Notes: generated by a model not told the origin, from the letters alone. Positions 22,870 through 35,134 are shown, counted from the first letter of the stretch. The stretch is 64,000 bases of DNA from Tragulus kanchil (GCA_022376925.1 JAIOJX010000026.1:202034400-202098399), one strand, 5' to 3'. A program made the numbers and translations.

Positions 22870-23910
22870 CTCAAGCACCTAAAGCTAAACTTATCCCAAA
22901 CTCATTTCATATCTCACCCTCAGAAGACATCCCTTTGTGGTCATTGGCATCAGTTGTCCAAGTCTCAGCATGACATCCTGGAGGTATCCTTGACCACTGA
23001 CCCTGTTAATCCTACATTTGATTCTTATGATTTCCATATTTTCTAAATATATCCTCCTCTCTCTATTCCTATTGTTGCTGACTTCATTCATTCAACAACT
23101 AATTATTGAGCACCTACTGTATGGCAAGCAAGGGCTACGGCCATGTATATGTTGAGATTCCAATTTAGTGTACATCAGGTCCTTATTATCTCTCTCCTGG
23201 ACTATAATAATTGCCCACTGGCTGGTTCTTTGTGTCTTTAGTCTTGAGTGCTTTTCAAATAATTCTTCATACTGCTCACCAAAATGAAATCCAGTCATGT
23301 CAGTCTTGTGTTTAGAGCTCTCACTTCTAAGATAACAATAATCTCCAAGGCGTTGGAAATAACCATTGCCAAGATGTATCAACACCTCTACCCTTCTTCA
23401 TGTTGCTCTTTCCACCTAGGGCCTGTGTTCCAAGAACACTAGGAAATTTGTAGGTCCTGCTCCTACACCACAATTGCGTTAATTAAACATGCTTATATTC
23501 AGCTGCCAGTCTTTCCCAGAGATGTGTGCACAACTTCAATATGGGAGCAAAGATGGAGGGCCTTTAGCTCAGTCTTGCAGAGTAAGAAAGTTTCCTGCTT
23601 TGTGTCTCATTGCCTTTCCTAGTAATATTCTTTCTCAAAACCTCTGCAATCCCAGTGCCCCCTCACCTAAATTTCCTCTTTTATAATCAACCTTATTCAT
23701 CCTTCAAGACTCATTCTTCCCAGTCAATCCCTAAATCTTCATGCCAGGCTAGCCTAAGGGACCCTCCTCTCATATCTCAAAGAGTCCTAAGTATCGTGTT
23801 CACCATGTTGGACTAATATGATTGATTTATGTGTCCATCTTTCTGACCAGACTGAAAACTCCTTGAGAACAGAGGTCTTTATCATCCTTGAATTCCTGGC
23901 AGCAGGATGT
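22870..23910 (+). mobile_element. L2 LINE 3' region, long ancient relic
   Basis: About 1 kb in L2 consensus order: 'aaacttatcccaaactcatt', 'ggtatccttgaccactgacc', 'tctctcctggactataataa', 'cccactggctggttc', 'ttcatccttcaagactcatt', 'gactgaaaactccttgag'. A segment near 23087-23150 (ttattgagcacctactgtat) interrupts the order and may be an inserted MIR/L2 end. This is the clearest stretch of old single-copy DNA in the window. Short frames here (for example 23092-23385 reverse) are L2 shadows. Confidence 0.78.
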
Positions 23911-24786
23911 AAGGCAACCATAGAAACATAGGTACTACCCTAGCCTGACTCCCTCCCCTTGTCTTCTCACCCTCAGTTGGTTTTCTTATCCATTATAAGA
24001 GCACATCCAAACCCTGTCCAATGTTCTTCCTCCTACCCCTCACTCTGCAGTCACTCCTTGGTTGTCCTTTGGACCCCAAGAGTCAGCATTTCCAGAGGGA
24101 CTTCTATATTATGGAAGACAGACCTCAGAGAGGCTGTGCTGTCCCTGGGAGAGGGGTCAGATCATTAGGGCAGGGAATTCTAAGTCCCAAGTCATAGGAA
24201 CATGGCCTCGTTTGGGAGTGGGACACAGGCAAACACATTCCCTTTACTTCTTGTGGAGAGTGGAGGCCAGAGTGTGTCTCCAAGGGGAAAGATCTTGGTT
24301 ATTTGTATCTAAGGGCAGGACCAAGTATGAATCTAAAAGTTGAATGCAAAGTAATGTGTCATTTGTGCTTCGTAGACAAATGATGCTCAAAATGGAAACT
24401 TGAATAACTGTCGGACTCAGCATGACCCAATATGTCAAAGGCAATGTCATGACAAACTCCCGAGCCGTCATTGACTGTAACCTAGGTGCCAAGAGAATTT
24501 GGGAAATCTTTTTTTTAATAAACAAAATACCTCAAATTTAAAGATGTCATTCTCATGATATTACTCCCACTCACAATCTGAGTTGTTTTATGGCAGGAGA
24601 GAGAGTGGTGGTGTGAGGGTGGAGAGCTGCGGGGGATGCTGCTCAGCCCACACAACCTTTTCAGAACTACCCAGAAGAGATTTCACTCTTTCTAGCTGGG
24701 GAGCCTATAAATTGTACTTCTACTTCCCCAGGGTTTTATTTTGGTGGGGGCTTATCCAAAATTTTGGTTTTCATATGAGCTGTTGT
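23911..24786. other. Single-copy DNA, nothing firmly recognised
   Basis: Slightly more GC-rich than its surroundings. Overlapping frames of about 70-95 codons on both strands at 23959-24525 show no family motif, no signal sequence and no obvious splice context. I do not call a gene. Confidence 0.45.
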
Positions 24787-24982
24787 TGCTGTGTGGACGC
24801 TAAGCCTTGTCTGACTCTTGGGCAGTCCTGTGAACTGTAGCTCACTAGACTCCTCGTCCATGAACACTAGAGTGAGGTGCCATTTCCTTTTCCCAGGGAT
24901 CTTCACAGTCCAGGGATCAAGCTTGTATCTCCTGCACTGGCAGGTGGATTCTTTACCACTGAGCCACTGGAGAAGCCTCTTT
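24787..24982 (-). mobile_element. Bov-tA/Bov-A SINE
   Basis: Reverse orientation: 'ttgtctgactcttgggcag', 'gtagctcactagactcctc', 'gtatctcctgcactggcagg', 'taccactgagccactgg'. It is diverged. Confidence 0.82.
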
Positions 24983-25167
24983 CACATGAAATAGATTCCT
25001 TGTAAAATAAAATCACTTAAAAATGCTAATGGCTTCAAGTTTTAAATGCCAAAATTTGACCTTGAAATTTTGTGATTTAAATAAAAAGATTTCACAATAC
25101 TCCTAATTTATATCTTTGGAATATATCTATGTTTCCTTCCTTGTTGTAAACAGTATCATATTGATAG

Positions 25168-27287
25168 CAGAAAAAAAATATTATTTTTAGAAAGAAGGTT
25201 GACTGGGAAGCAATCTCAACCAGATTTTGGGGAATTAAAAAACATAAATTAGCCATCTATATACATAAACAAAAGCACAGTCCCTAAGATGAAATATCAA
25301 ATCAATATTTCAATGTAAAAAAAAAATGACCTGTAGAATTGCCTTAGTAATAAAATCTTCTTGATTAAAGGGAATAAAGCAAAGAAAATTCAAGTCACAA
25401 AAGCATATCAAAAGCATATTCATAAAAAAGAAGTAATGCATTGCTGGCCTATGAAATAAGTAAACAGCAGACATGATTTTGACCTATCATTCCAAGATAA
25501 GATGCATTATTTAACCTCAAAAATAAGGTAATGATTAAAGTTAATGGTGTGATTGTCCTTTGTAAATTGTGACTTCTATATAGCATAGGTTCTATATTTA
25601 GAATCTGTGAAAATTTCACTTATGATTGAAAATAACTATATCAGGGTTGGCATTAGGCTACAGTGAGTTTCATTGTCATAGTAAGTGAACTTTCTGATTA
25701 TAGCTGATAAGTTCATTAGGCACCTCAGTGTGAATATAGCCACCACAAAGTTAACATGTTTAAACTGTAAATAGAAATATAGCTCTAGACAGCAAAATCT
25801 AGGATATTTAAGATTAAGGATGGGCATCCCAATCATATAGCTAGGGTATCTAAAAGTGGTGTGTATTTTAAGATGAGTGACATAACAGAAAATTATAATA
25901 AGTCCCCTACTTATGAGTCTCCAAGTTGTGAACTTTCAAAGATGCAAACATGGAGCTTAGTAATGAAGACCGGATGGAACTGGAGTTCCAGAGGAAAAAC
26001 AAAGAGAGACATGAGGAAGAAGCAACTGAAGAATCGTATATGCAGAGAATGGCAAGGGGGTTGGGGGTTTCTTTATTTGTGGTGATGCTGTTAGTTTTTG
26101 AGGCACAGGACCAGAATGCAAAATGGTACACAAAAGTTGCAGGAGCCGCTGAGAATGCAATCCAGTGATACTGTGTCATCAGCGACGACGAGAAAAGAGC
26201 TACTCCCCACATTTAATCTATATACATAAACAAAAGCCCAACAGTCTTCAGAAAAAATATTATTTTTAGAAAGAAGGTTGACTGGGAAGCAATCTCAACC
26301 AGATTTTGGGGAATTAAAAACATAAATTAGCCATCTATATACATAAACAAAAGCACAGTCCCTAAGATGAAATATCAAATCAATATTTCAATGTAAAAAA
26401 AAAATGACCTGTAGAATTGCCTTAGTAATAAAATCTTCTTGATTAAAGGGAATAAAGCAAAGAAAATTCAAGTCACAAAAGCATATCAAAAGCATATTCA
26501 TAAAAAAGAAGTAATGCATTGCTGGCCTATGAAATAAGTAAACAGCAGACATGATTTTGACCTATCATTCCAAGATAAGATGCATTATTTAACCTCAAAA
26601 ATAAGGTAATGATTAAAGTTAATGGTGTGATTGTCCTTTGTAAATTGTGACTTCTATATAGCATAGGTTCTATATTTAGAATCTGTGAAAATTTCACTTA
26701 TGATTGAAAATAACTATATCAGGGTTGGCATTAGGCTACAGTGAGTTTCATTGTCATAGTAAGTGAACTTTCTGATTATAGCTGATAAGTTCATTAGGCA
26801 CCTCAGTGTGAATGTAGCCACCACAAAGTTAACATGTTTAAACTGTAAATAGAAATATAGCTCTAGACAGCAAAATCTAGGATATTTAAGATTAAGGATG
26901 GGCATCCCAATCATATAGCTAGGGTATCTAAAAGTGGTGTGTATTTTAAGATGAGTGACATAACAGAAAATTATAATAAGTCCCCTACTTATGAGTCTCC
27001 AAGTTGTGAACTTTCAAAGATGCAAACATGGAGCTTAGTAATGAAGACCGGATGGAACTGGAGTTCCAGAGGAAAAACAAAGAGAGACATGAGGAAGAAG
27101 CAACTGAAGAATCGTATATGCAGAGAATGGCAAGGGGGTTGGGGGTTTCTTTATTTGTGGTGATGCTGTTAGTTTTTGAGGCACAGGACCAGAATGCAAA
27201 ATGGTACACAAAAGTTGCAGGAGCCGCTGAGAATGCAATCCAGTGATACTGTGTCATCAGCGACGACGAGAAAAGAGCTACTCCCCA
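25168..27287. repeat. Tandem duplication pair 11 (about 1078 bp)
   Basis: Units are 25168-26209 and 26249-27287. The 39-bp filler at 26210-26248 contains a stretch copied from about 25256-25276 (tatatacataaacaaaagc). Two A-run length changes lie near the left edge of unit 2. Confidence 0.95.
25895..26209 (+). mobile_element. Tigger-like DNA transposon, left part cut by a duplication junction
   Basis: Left terminal repeat (aagtcccctacttatgag) plus the first part of the transposase remnant. It is truncated at the filler of pair 11. See 26977-27730 for the full element. Confidence 0.72.
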
Positions 27288-27730
27288 GACATCTGTGCAT
27301 TGTTCTTTCCAGGGGTAGGTAGAAGTAAATTCAGCAAGAAACCAGAGCCCATGCCACCAAAGTCAGGCATGAGTGAAATTTCATCTTGCCCTCCATGCCC
27401 TGGTTCTGACAATACTTCCACTTTACAATCTCCTACCTCCTCTTGCTCCTCCAGTTGGTAGCTCTTCTTGCCTATTCACTCGATGCCAGCCCCTGTATGT
27501 TAGCTGTCATATTGTACTACTGTACTTTTCAAAGTGCTGTACTGTAAGATAAAAAAGTATCATTTTATGTATCATTTGTGAGGAAATACTATAAGCTTAT
27601 TAGAGTATAGTACTATGTAGTCGATTACATTAGTTTGGTAGCTAGATGAACTTTGCTGGACTTATGAACAAATTGGACTTATGAACATACTCTCAGAATG
27701 GAGCTTGTTCATGTGTAGGAGACCTACTGT
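26977..27730 (+). mobile_element. Tigger-like (pogo family) element with transposase C-terminus
   Basis: Imperfect inverted ends (left aagtcccctacttatgag, right ggagacctactgt) enclose about 750 bp. The frame at 27028-27246 encodes 72 residues including FEAQDQNAKWYTKV, and the next frame (27243-27461) encodes a Ser/Pro-rich tail (SKKPEPMPPKSG, TSSCSSSW). From memory both resemble the C-terminal end of Tigger/TIGD1-like transposases, here split by a frameshift. The DDE catalytic core and DNA-binding domains are absent, so this is an internally deleted, non-autonomous, dead element. Confidence 0.72.
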
Positions 27731-28084
27731 CTATCATACAAGGAAAAAGAAAGTGAGAATATACAATTTGAAGAGATGACTCACGAGAGATTTGATAGTC
27801 ATTCCCAGGATCTAGAAGGTTGTCATAGAAATAGCAGACACATAGATCTGCTTCCACACAAAGAGATGTTCAGAAATGAAACATTTACACAGGAATTCAG
27901 ATTCCGTAACAGTGGCATTCAAACAAGACCATTTGGTGGAGACATTGTAAAGTAGTTTTCAAATTAGCTCAAGATCTATTTAAGAATCATAAAGTGAAAC
28001 TAACTTAAGTAGATCATTATAGCTTTGTTTCTCTACAGAGAAACGTAAGAAATATTCATGTCCTCAGCTTGCAGGAAAGATGCA

Positions 28085-28841
28085 ATAAGTTCCCCCTACT
28101 TATGAGTCTCCAAGTTGTGAACTTTCAAAGATGCAAACATGGAGCTTAGTAATGAAGACCGGATGGAACTGGAGTTCCAGAGGAAAAACAAAGAGAGACA
28201 TGAGGAAGAAGCAACTGAAGAATCGTATATGCAGAGAATGGCAAGGGGGTTGGGGGTTTCTTTATTTGTGGTGATGCTGTTAGTTTTTGAGGCACAGGAC
28301 CAGAATGCAAAATGGTACACAAAAGTTGCAGGAGCCGCTGAGAATGCAATCCAGTGATACTGTGTCATCAGCGACGACGAGAAAAGAGCTACTCCCCAGA
28401 CATCTGTGCATTGTTCTTTCCAGGGGTAGGTAGAAGTAAATTCAGCAAGAAACCAGAGCCCATGCCACCAAAGTCAGGCATGAGTGAAATTTCATCTTGC
28501 CCTCCATGCCCTGGTTCTGACAATACTTCCACTTTACAATCTCCTACCTCCTCTTGCTCCTCCAGTTGGTAGCTCTTCTTGCCTATTCACTCGATGCCAG
28601 CCCCTGTATGTTAGCTGTCATATTGTACTACTGTACTTTTCAAAGTGCTGTACTGTAAGATAAAAAAGTATCATTTTATGTATCATTTGTGAGGAAATAC
28701 TATAAGCTTATTAGAGTATAGTACTATGTAGTCGATTACATTAGTTTGGTAGCTAGATGAACTTTGCTGGACTTATGAACAAATTGGACTTATGAACATA
28801 CTCTCAGAATGGAGCTTGTTCATGTGTAGGAGACCTACTGT
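28085..28841 (+). mobile_element. Tigger-like element, third copy
   Basis: Copy of 26977-27730 carried by pair 12. It has the same frames (28139-28357 and 28354-28572) and the same frameshift, so it is a duplicate and not an independent insertion. Confidence 0.72.
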
Positions 28842-29486
28842 CTATCATACAAGGAAAAAGAAAGTGAGAATATACAATTTGAAGAGATGACTCACGAGAG
28901 ATTTGATAGTCATTCCCAGGATCTAGAAGGTTGTCATAGAAATAGCAGACACATAGATCTGCTTCCACACAAAGAGATGTTCAGAAATGAAACATTTACA
29001 CAGGAATTCAGATTCCCGTAACAGTGGCATTCAAACAAGACCATTTGGTGGAGACATTGTAAAGTAGTTTTCAAATTAGCTCAAGATCTATTTAAGAATC
29101 ATAAAGTGAAACTAACTTAAGTAGATCATTATAGCTTTGTTTCTCTACAGAGAAACGTAAGAAATATTCATGTCCTCAGCTTGCAGGAAAGATGCATATT
29201 ATTTTCTTATTATTTCATGACATTTTTGTTACACACACACTCCCACATGCATGCACTGAATTGTGTTCTAGGTTTCAGGATAAAATGAATTTTTCCTTGT
29301 GGATTGCAGTCCAAAAAAAGTGTGAAAGTCAGTATTCAACTTATCATCATCTTAATTCCTAGAAGAAAATCAGGTGCTAGACATATCTGCTCTGACATCC
29401 CAGTCACAAAACTTTCATCTAATCTCTTTACATCTAAGTTCCTCATCTGAAAAGTGTAGAAAATCATGACAGCTTCCTCTAGAGTT

Positions 29487-29513
29487 CACACACACACACA
29501 CACACACTCACAC
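29487..29513 (+). repeat. (CA)n microsatellite
   Basis: About 12 CA units with one interruption. Confidence 0.9.
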
Positions 29514-29617
29514 TGATTTTAAAAGATAACTCTAAGTGCTTAATGCTTTTTAAAGATTAAGTCATCATTTCTGCACTTCCCTTCTTTAAAATTACTTTGA
29601 AGAAAATCAGAGATATT

Positions 29618-29752
29618 TGGGAATTTTTGGGCATCCTAAAGTGGTTAGGACTTGGCAGTTTCACTGTAGAGGCCCAGGTTCAAAATGGTGTGGGAACTAA
29701 AACTGTGCAAGTCACATGCCATGGCCAGAAAAGAAAAAAAGAAAGGAGGAAA
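29618..29752 (+). mobile_element. Short tRNA-derived SINE (CHR/SINE2-type)
   Basis: Decayed tRNA head ('catcctaaagtggttagga', 'aggcccaggttcaaaatgg'), then 'gggaactaaaactgtgcaag' and a 'catgccatggccag' plus A-rich end. That is the layout of the short artiodactyl SINE ending in a 'ggccaaaaa' motif. A (CAAAA)n run follows at about 29786-29805. Confidence 0.65.
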
Positions 29753-29813
29753 AGACAGTCAGAGGTTCCCATACTTTCTTTAAACACAAAACAAAACAAA
29801 ACAAACTCATTCC

Positions 29814-32037
29814 TTGGTTTTTCCATCACTGACACTGACACGTAGATACAAGTGACCCTGAGAAGATAAATAAATTAGGACAACATCCCTGGGAACAGGT
29901 TGCAGGGGAGGGGATGGGGAACAGAGCATGTGTTCAGCAATCTAATACAATAACATGATTCATTCCCCGACACCCAGATGTATCTCTCTGGGATTCTGCA
30001 GTGACTTTGGAGGGAAGTGAGCCCCATGCATTTTTACTCAATGGTTCTTTTGCGACTCTTAACTTTGGCGTTGGTGTCTCCCCAGCTGGGACATTCATGT
30101 TATCAAAGAATTGGCCCCTCGTGTGTAAGCCCCATTGTGTGACCAAGGCTGCTGTGCTGGTTCTGTACCATTGGTGTTTATTGCTGTTTGGGTAACAGGA
30201 AGAAACCTGGTACTTTTGTACTGTTCAAACACTCATCCTATTCATGGCCACTGTTTACGCCAGAGGAAAATGTTCTCACAGAGAGACCAATAATTTAGAA
30301 AATATTTGAACAGGAGGTTGAATAGTTTCTATTGGAGACTTTATTAGTAATCTTGATTTCTGAATACACTGGGACTCTTGTTAGAAAATGTTCACTACCA
30401 TGGATTGGTTTATTGCAAGTCAAATCGTGTTCCCCATATACAGAATACAATCTCTACTGCCACGAGACAAAAAATTTATAATATGGGTGATTTTTATTCC
30501 CAACGTCTAGGATAATAGATGACTTGAAATCAAATCATCTATTTTAGAAAATGAACAAACTAAATAAAACATATGATGTCATTGAAGATATTTCAGAAAG
30601 TATGAAAGTGCTACTACTATCTTTAAACATTTAGAAGCTTCCCCGAGTTAGAATATTGAATTGGGAAGATATGAAAGACTTAGACTCAGAGGAATATCTG
30701 AAAGTTTGTGAGCTGATGACGTGTCTCTCCTACTTTTCATAAAATTAGTATGTGACGCAGATCCACTTCATTGAAATGTTACTTATGGTATATAATAAGT
30801 TATAAGTCCTCAATATCAAGTATCTCTTTAGCAACTTTAATGATCTATAAATTAATGTCCAGAAGTTTGTACCTCTTAAACCCCTTCACCTATTTCACTC
30901 TTCTCCAACAACCACCTCAGCAACCTTGGTTTTTCCATCACTGACACTGACACGTAGATACAAGTGACCCTGAGAAGATAAATAAATTAGGACAACATCC
31001 CTGGGAACAGGTTGCAGGGGAGGGGATGGGGAACAGAGCATGTGTTCAGCAATCTAATACAATAACATGATTCATTCCCCGACACCCAGATGTATCTCTC
31101 TGGGATTCTGCAGTGACTTTGGAGGGAAGTGAGCCCCATGCATTTTTACTCAATGGTTCTTTTGCGACTCTTAACTTTGGCGTTGGTGTCTCCCCAGCTG
31201 GGACATTCATGTTATCAAAGAATTGGCCCCTCGTGTGTAAGCCCCATTGTGTGACCAAGGCTGCTGTGCTGGTTCTGTACCATTGGTGTTTATTGCTGTT
31301 TGGGTAACAGGAAGAAACCTGGTACTTTTGTACTGTTCAAACACTCATCCTATTCATGGCCACTGTTTACGCCAGAGGAAAATGTTCTCACAGAGAGACC
31401 AATAATTTAGAAAATATTTGAACAGGAGGTTGAATAGTTTCTATTGGAGACTTTATTAGTAATCTTGATTTCTGAATACACTGGGACTCTTGTTAGAAAA
31501 TGTTCACTACCATGGATTGGTTTATTGCAAGTCAAATCGTGTTCCCCATATACAGAATACAATCTCTACTGCCACGAGACAAAAAATTTATAATATGGGT
31601 GATTTTTATTCCCAACGTCTAGGATAATAGATGACTTGAAATCAAATCATCTATTTTAGAAAATGAACAAACTAAATAAAACATATGATGTCATTGAAGA
31701 TATTTCAGAAAGTATGAAAGTGCTACTACTATCTTTAAACATTTAGAAGCTTCCCCGAGTTAGAATATTGAATTGGGAAGATATGAAAGACTTAGACTCA
31801 GAGGAATATCTGAAAGTTTGTGAGCTGATGACGTGTCTCTCCTACTTTTCATAAAATTAGTATGTGACGCAGATCCACTTCATTGAAATGTTACTTATGG
31901 TATATAATAAGTTATAAGTCCTCAATATCAAGTATCTCTTTAGCAACTTTAATGATCTATAAATTAATGTCCAGAAGTTTGTACCTCTTAAACCCCTTCA
32001 CCTATTTCACTCTTCTCCAACAACCACCTCAGCAACC
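29814..32037. repeat. Tandem duplication pair 13 (1112 bp units)
   Basis: Units 29814-30925 and 30926-32037 abut with 2 bp of microhomology (cc). I see no difference between the copies. The content is unique DNA with no recognised repeat. The part 29880-30240 is more GC-rich and carries short frames on both strands (64 and 70 codons) that I do not recognise. Confidence 0.96.
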
Positions 32038-32039
32038 AT

Positions 32040-32215
32040 TAGTTTGTTTTCTGTATCTATGACTCTGTTTTATGTTTATTGTTTTTTTTTTTTTAAGATT
32101 CTACATATAATTTAAATCATATGGTATTTTGTCTTTCTCTGTCTGGCTTATTTCACTTATCTTAGTCCAATCATGTTGTTGCAAATCGAAAGACTTCATT
32201 CTATTTTAGGGTTGA
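32040..32215 (-). mobile_element. L1 LINE 3' fragment
   Basis: Reverse-oriented L1 3' end: 'tctgtatctatgactctgt', 'atttaaatcatatggtattt', 'gtctttctctgtctggctta', 'catgttgttgcaaatcg', 'gttgagcaatattccaatg'. A GT-rich run follows at about 32226-32245. Confidence 0.75.
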
Positions 32216-32299
32216 GCAATATTCCAATGTGCATGTGTGCTTGTGTGTGTAGGGGGTGCATGCATACACATATGCATAGGTAGGTGGTGGAGAGGGAGG

Positions 32300-34085
32300 T
32301 GAGATTTCAATGTATCTTAATTTGCTAAAGTAAAATTGGCCACAAATGAGCCTATTTCTATAAAATGCAATAAATACCTCTGACCCCCGAAATCTTCTTG
32401 TTCAAAGACGTAGTCATTTTTTTAATGGACAGTATCTTCTTAGAAGGGACTATTCAGGTTGATTAATGGATGGCTACCTGACACATGCAGAGATATATGT
32501 TAATAACTTTAGTCCTGCTTTTGACATGAATTAATCAGTTTCCCCTTGAGGTTCTCTTTCATACAGTTCAGTTCTCTCCACATAATTTGGATAAGTTTTT
32601 TTTTTTTTTTTCATAATGGTTATTAGCTCAGATTGGGACATATTTTCTCAGAGATAGTTGGCCTCTCCAAAGTGGTCTAAAGGGAACTGAAAAAGTTCAA
32701 AAAGTAATATTCTCATGTGAAGAAGTAAAGAAGGAAACAGAATGAGGTGAACTGAAAAACTTCACTTTGCAGTGCTGAAAAATTTGTGGTTTCTTAGTGG
32801 CCATGGGACTAATACTAAGTTTGCTTCACTCCTCCATTCTTTAATGGTCTCTAAAATGAAACCTACCAAAGTGGATTCTGTCACGGTTAACTGTTTCCAG
32901 AATATATATAAACAAACATAGAACAATTCTGAGAAGCATATTGGGAATCAAATAAAAACATCTAAATTTATCAGCATATTTTGAGAAGAATTTTTATTTA
33001 ATATTTCTTCCTCTAAAGTTCAGGAGGATTAGCAAGCTAAGAATTGCACCCTGATCGCCACAAGTCAGTCTATTTTCTAAGAGTATGATAAAAAATCAGA
33101 TACATACAAATATTCTGAACCAGATGAAACAAAAAGGAGGCTAATGACTCAACATTTTTGACACTTAACAGTGGGCTGATTTAGTTTTAGTTCCAAGCAC
33201 AGGCAAAGGTTCAAATTGGAACTCATTTTATTCAAACTGGCTTTCCCACCATCTTTAGTTACATCGTGACAGAACTCCCACTACTCTGCCTCGAATCCCA
33301 AACATTTTGCCAGTACTTTTACTGGATTAAAAAAGAGCTCAAGTAAACACGTTGTGATCTCCCCCAAGATCTCATATCTTTTCTTCACGAGTTCTCCTGT
33401 TCCCAGTATTTTTTGTTTTTTTCACTGATGTGAGATTAAACTCGGACAAGACCACATCTCTGTTGCCAGCATTTTTGGTAGAGAAATCATCTGTAAAGGA
33501 CAGATAGACTCAGTTCATTGCCCAGCCAACTTCCAACGAGGTCCAAACACACTTAGCTGCAAATCTAATATCCTTATTTTGTAAAATATCTAGCCACTGT
33601 CCTTTAAAGTAGACTGCAATCCTTAAAATTTACACAAACCAAGGAATGCCTGTTTATCTATCGTATAAAGGAAGAAAATGACTTCATCTTGTCTGAGAGC
33701 CCTAAGATATCCTATAAAAACTTCTAGATCCACCAGACAGTAAGACTGGTAGATAAAGCTGTGGACTGCTCTTCTTCTCACAGTAATATTATAAGATTTA
33801 TGGAAACTATATAAAAGAAACTAGATTTGTTCCCATAATCTTGGGCCTCTGGGCTTAGTTTTTGATTTGCAAAAACCCACTTACACAGGAAAATAAAAAA
33901 TGTGCTGTTACCAAAATAGTTAGGAGGATGTTAATTTTTGCCTCAAGGGCGTCTTAAAGTCACCTCACTCCCTATCACTGCTGTTGACTTCTATGCTTAG
34001 TGTGAACCATTGCTTCACAATGGAATGAGCTACATTCTCTCTTCCATCTCTCTTGCACAGCATCAGTTGACTCAAGCCAATCAAC
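32300..34085. other. Single-copy DNA, nothing recognised
   Basis: About 1.8 kb of AT-rich sequence, the longest stretch outside both the duplications and recognisable repeats. A T-run lies at about 32598-32611. No frame longer than about 60 codons stands out. No gene, promoter or RNA structure can be supported. Confidence 0.5.
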
Positions 34086-34170
34086 CATGGTTCTTTCTTA
34101 AAAAATTGAGGTAGGGTTGATTTACATTTCAGGCATACAACAAAGTGATTGTTTTATACATCTATTCAAT

Positions 34171-34198
34171 CACTCACACACACACACATATATATATT
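34171..34198 (+). repeat. (CA)n-(TA)n microsatellite in the L1 3' UTR
   Basis: CA units followed by TA units. Confidence 0.88.
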
Positions 34199-34517
34199 CT
34201 TTTTCAGATTCTTTTTCATTATAGGTGATTATAATATACTGAATATAGTTCCCTGTGCTATACAGTAGGTCCTTTGTTGTTGATCTATTTTATATGTAAT
34301 AGTGTATATCTGCTAATTCCAAACGTGTCATTTATTCTTCCCCCTACCTTTTTCTCTTTGGTAATCATAAATTTGTTTTTTTCATGTTTATGAGTCTGTT
34401 TCACATATAAGTAATTTCATATAGCATTTGTCTTTCTCTGATGTTCTTCACTTACTGGGTACATCCATGTGGCTACAAATAGCATTATTTTGTTCTTTTT
34501 ATGGCTAAGTAATATTT

Positions 34518-34581
34518 CATTATGTATATAAATATATGTATATATATGTGTGTGTGTATATGTATATATATATATATATAT
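34518..34581 (+). repeat. (TA)n/(TG)n compound microsatellite inside L1 ORF2
   Basis: Alternating TATG/TGTG/TATA units. Read on the reverse strand they give an IYIYIHIHTH-like run that separates conserved L1 residues. Confidence 0.88.
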
Positions 34582-35112
34582 GCACACCACATCTTCTTTA
34601 TCCCTTCCTCTGTGGATGAACATTTAGGTTGCTCTAATGTCTTGGCTATTGTAAATAGTATTGCAATGAATATTGAAGTGCATGTATCTTTTTGAATATT
34701 GTTTTGAAAAGTTTTCACCTTTTCCAGATATATGCCCAGGAGTGGGATTGCTGGATCATATAGCAACTCTATTTTTAATTTTTAAGGGAACCTCCATAGT
34801 CATGGTTCTTTCTTCTCTTAATAGTAGCTTAGTTCCCTAAGAATGTCATCAGTTACTTACAACATTTCCACATTTGAACTGTTCTAGGGCAAGAGTAATT
34901 TAAGTATCAATGGTAAAGGATACAGGAACAAACAGACCCCAGGACAATTGGTATATTTGATTGCAAAGAAGTCCTACTTCTTTTCTTTGGGCCAGAAATT
35001 ACTATTTAAATTTGAAACACAGTAAATGCTGTGTATGGCAACTTAGTAACAATGCATCTCAGGTAAGACCAAAGCCTTGATCACAATTACAAAAAAAATC
35101 ACAGAGATTTGA

Positions 35113-35134
35113 AACACATACACACACACACACT
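35113..35134 (+). repeat. (CA)n microsatellite
   Basis: About ten CA units. The copy is at about 36200-36221. Confidence 0.85.

Larger units (their letters stand above)
26975..29196. repeat. Tandem duplication pair 12 (about 1111 bp)
   Basis: Units are about 26975-28083 and 28084-29196. The left edge of unit 2 has two extra bases within 12 bp (aataagttcccccta versus aataagtccccta), and one extra C lies near 29016. The junction falls at the left end of the Tigger element. Confidence 0.94.
34100..34800 (-). mobile_element. 5'-truncated L1 LINE with ORF2 C-terminus
   Basis: Reverse-strand artiodactyl L1. The 3' UTR is at the left ('ttccctgtgctatacagtag', 'aggtcctttgttgttgatct') and the ORF2 end at the right. 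On the reverse strand 34766-34485 reads LLGIYLEKVKTFQNN, then IAILFTIAKTLEQPKCSS, then MKYYLAIKRTK, the characteristic C-terminal end of L1 ORF2p. An ATATG/CA microsatellite interrupts the frame between 'KKMWCAY' and 'MKYYL'. The insertion is flanked by a 14-bp target-site duplication. No poly-A tract remains at the 3' end. It is a dead copy. Confidence 0.92.
34086..34814. repeat. Target-site duplication pair of the L1 insertion
   Basis: The 14-bp direct repeat catggttctttctt occurs at 34086-34099 and 34801-34814, exactly at the two edges of the L1 segment. Confidence 0.88.

Noticed and set aside
27028..27461. Two adjoining frames that could be read as a small Ser-rich protein operon or a domesticated gene
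   Set aside because: They match the decayed C-terminus of a Tigger-type transposase split by a frameshift, bounded by transposon ends.
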